NCBI GenBank assembly: GCA_031278315.1
Contig: JAITKS010000200.1
Coordinates: forward strand, 1-14,134
DNA from: Planctomycetaceae bacterium
Lineage (GTDB): Bacteria > Planctomycetota > Planctomycetia > Pirellulales > Thermoguttaceae
Length of the DNA stretch: 14,134 nucleotides
Direction of reading: 5' to 3'
The notes below the pieces were generated by a model. It worked only from the letters and a program-made list of their open reading frames with translations. It made no database searches and was not told where the DNA came from. A program made the position numbers and the translations under genes. Each line of letters starts with the position of its first letter. Position 1 is the first letter of the stretch. Positions 12,981 to 14,134 of the stretch are shown one piece after another.

Positions 12981-14134
12981 GTGGCTGGAATATTTCGTGA
13001 AATTCGGGATTTTTTTCGGTATCTTATGATGCCGATAGAATCGAAACGTGTTTTATTTTATTCGGAACACGCCGGTTATACGATTAATTTCCGTCCGATT
13101 ATTGATCAGTTGATTCAAAAGTACGATTTGAAAATATGTTATGTAACATCTGATCCTTCTGATCCAATACTGAAAGCGAAAGACAAAAATGTTACTGTAT
13201 TTTATTCACGTACATTGCTAACATTCCTGATGGGAATACTTGCCGATAAAACTGTTTGCGTTATGACAGTAACAGAGTTGAATAATACACCGATATTAAA
13301 ACGTTCAGTTAATGATGTTCATTATGTTTATGTATTTCATGCTTTAATGAGTACGCACATGATTTATAAATTCGGTGCGTTTGACCATTATGATACGATT
13401 ATTACAGCCGGTTCTTATCAGGATAAGGAAATTCAAAAGGCTGAAGAATTGTATCAATTAAAGAAAAAGCGAATTGTTTCAGGCGGTTATACTCGTTTAG
13501 ATGATATTGCAAAGGAATATCAGAAGTATGTTGCTGAACATTCAGAATTGAAAGGTAATAAACGTTTACAGATTTTAGTTGCGCCGTCGTGGAGTAAAAC
13601 TTCTTTTGTTGAAAATTATCGGGACAGTGCTGTTAAGATGATTGAATCATTGGTTGAAACTGGTTTTGATATTACGTTGCGGTATCATCCTGAAACGGTA
13701 CGTCGAAGGCAAGATATTATTGATTTTTTCGATATGAAATTTTGTAATAACGAGCATATTTTTATTGAAAAATCTGTTGCGGATAATAAATCATTATTGC
13801 GATCGGATTTATTGATTACGGATTGGTCTGGTATTTCACTTGAATATTCTTTTGGAACTGAACGTCCGGTTTTATTTCTTGAGACAACGCCGAAAATTCA
13901 CAATGAACGTTACAAAGAGTTGGAAATAGAACCGTTTGAAGTCAACGTGAGAAATGAAATCGGTCAATCTGTTACACTTGATAAAATTGATAATATTTCA
14001 AGAATTGTGTATGACATGGTTAATTTATCGGAAACGTATCGTGAAAAAATTATCAGATTTCGTACTCAAAACATATTCCATTTTAACAATGCCGCAGAAA
14101 AAACAGCAGACATAATATACGATACTCTAAAAAA
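12981..14134 (+). CDS. CDP-glycerol glycerophosphotransferase-like enzyme (3' end cut)
   Basis: Open from GTG at 12981 to the window end (384 codons). It is probably nearly complete, as the last residues (AEKTADIIYDTLK) look like a family C-terminus. The enzyme family (TagB/TagF-like, PF04464) transfers glycerol phosphate or related polyol phosphates to a lipid-linked or glycan acceptor at the inner face of the membrane. Motifs: VFHALMSTHMIY near 118-129, FDHYDTIITAG downstream of it, GGYTRLD at 168-174, LRYHPE near 230, and TDWSGISLEYSF with Asp281 at the position of the family's TDYSS-like motif, then ERPVLFLETTP. The start could also be ATG 13026 or 13029, but the GTG frame upstream is clean back to a TGA at 12960 and MPIESKRVLFY lies after either. 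No membrane segment is evident. Confidence 0.88.
   Translation, partial: MAGIFREIRDFFRYLMMPIESKRVLFYSEHAGYTINFRPIIDQLIQKYDLKICYVTSDPSDPILKAKDKNVTVFYSRTLLTFLMGILADKTVCVMTVTELNNTPILKRSVNDVHYVYVFHALMSTHMIYKFGAFDHYDTIITAGSYQDKEIQKAEELYQLKKKRIVSGGYTRLDDIAKEYQKYVAEHSELKGNKRLQILVAPSWSKTSFVENYRDSAVKMIESLVETGFDITLRYHPETVRRRQDIIDFFDMKFCNNEHIFIEKSVADNKSLLRSDLLITDWSGISLEYSFGTERPVLFLETTPKIHNERYKELEIEPFEVNVRNEIGQSVTLDKIDNISRIVYDMVNLSETYREKIIRFRTQNIFHFNNAAEKTADIIYDTLK

Overview
This AT-rich window holds eight protein-coding genes, one pseudogene and an unusually dense set of short intergenic repeats. The best guess for its origin is a low-GC planctomycete or close PVC-group relative. Two proteins support this from memory of the families: the DUF3467-type protein and the linker of the DNA polymerase III delta-prime subunit both look like planctomycetal versions. 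Only one gene, the DUF3467 one, has a clear Shine-Dalgarno sequence, and a secreted tricorn-type protease is present. No rRNA or tRNA was seen, so the assignment is an inference.

Left part (1-4834, all minus strand): the N-terminal part of an AAA-ATPase-like protein runs off the left edge. It is followed by ligA (NAD-dependent DNA ligase with two low-complexity insertions), holB (delta-prime clamp-loader subunit) and a small DUF3467 protein. Transcription runs DUF3467, holB, ligA, with gaps of about 180 and 290 bases filled by terminal-repeat pieces and an 18-bp tandem repeat. These genes are housekeeping replication and repair functions.

Middle part (about 4835-11101): a long gene-poor divergence region precedes a 1204-residue secreted tricorn-like protease. 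A roughly 590-base repeat cluster follows, and then RNase D (rnd). Both gene-poor stretches carry the same repeat modules: a terminal inverted repeat around ATATCAGTGGAAT, a CACAGAG-rich 33-mer, a paired hairpin module, and CCCTGAAAGGG hairpins. At 9636-9849 several of these modules are nested inside one 214-bp element with 22-bp terminal inverted repeats, which looks like a non-autonomous mobile element (MITE-like).

Right part (11102-14134, plus strand): a decayed, internally deleted ORF6N-domain gene lies directly upstream of an intact ORF6N gene. Each copy carries a 27-nt perfect palindrome at nearly the same place inside the coding sequence. The two palindromes differ in sequence, but every difference is matched on the other arm. 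This is the most unusual signal in the window. The window ends with a small secreted or membrane protein with a YIDPxTGS motif and a CDP-glycerol glycerophosphotransferase-like enzyme that runs off the right edge. These two look like the start of a cell-surface polymer operon.
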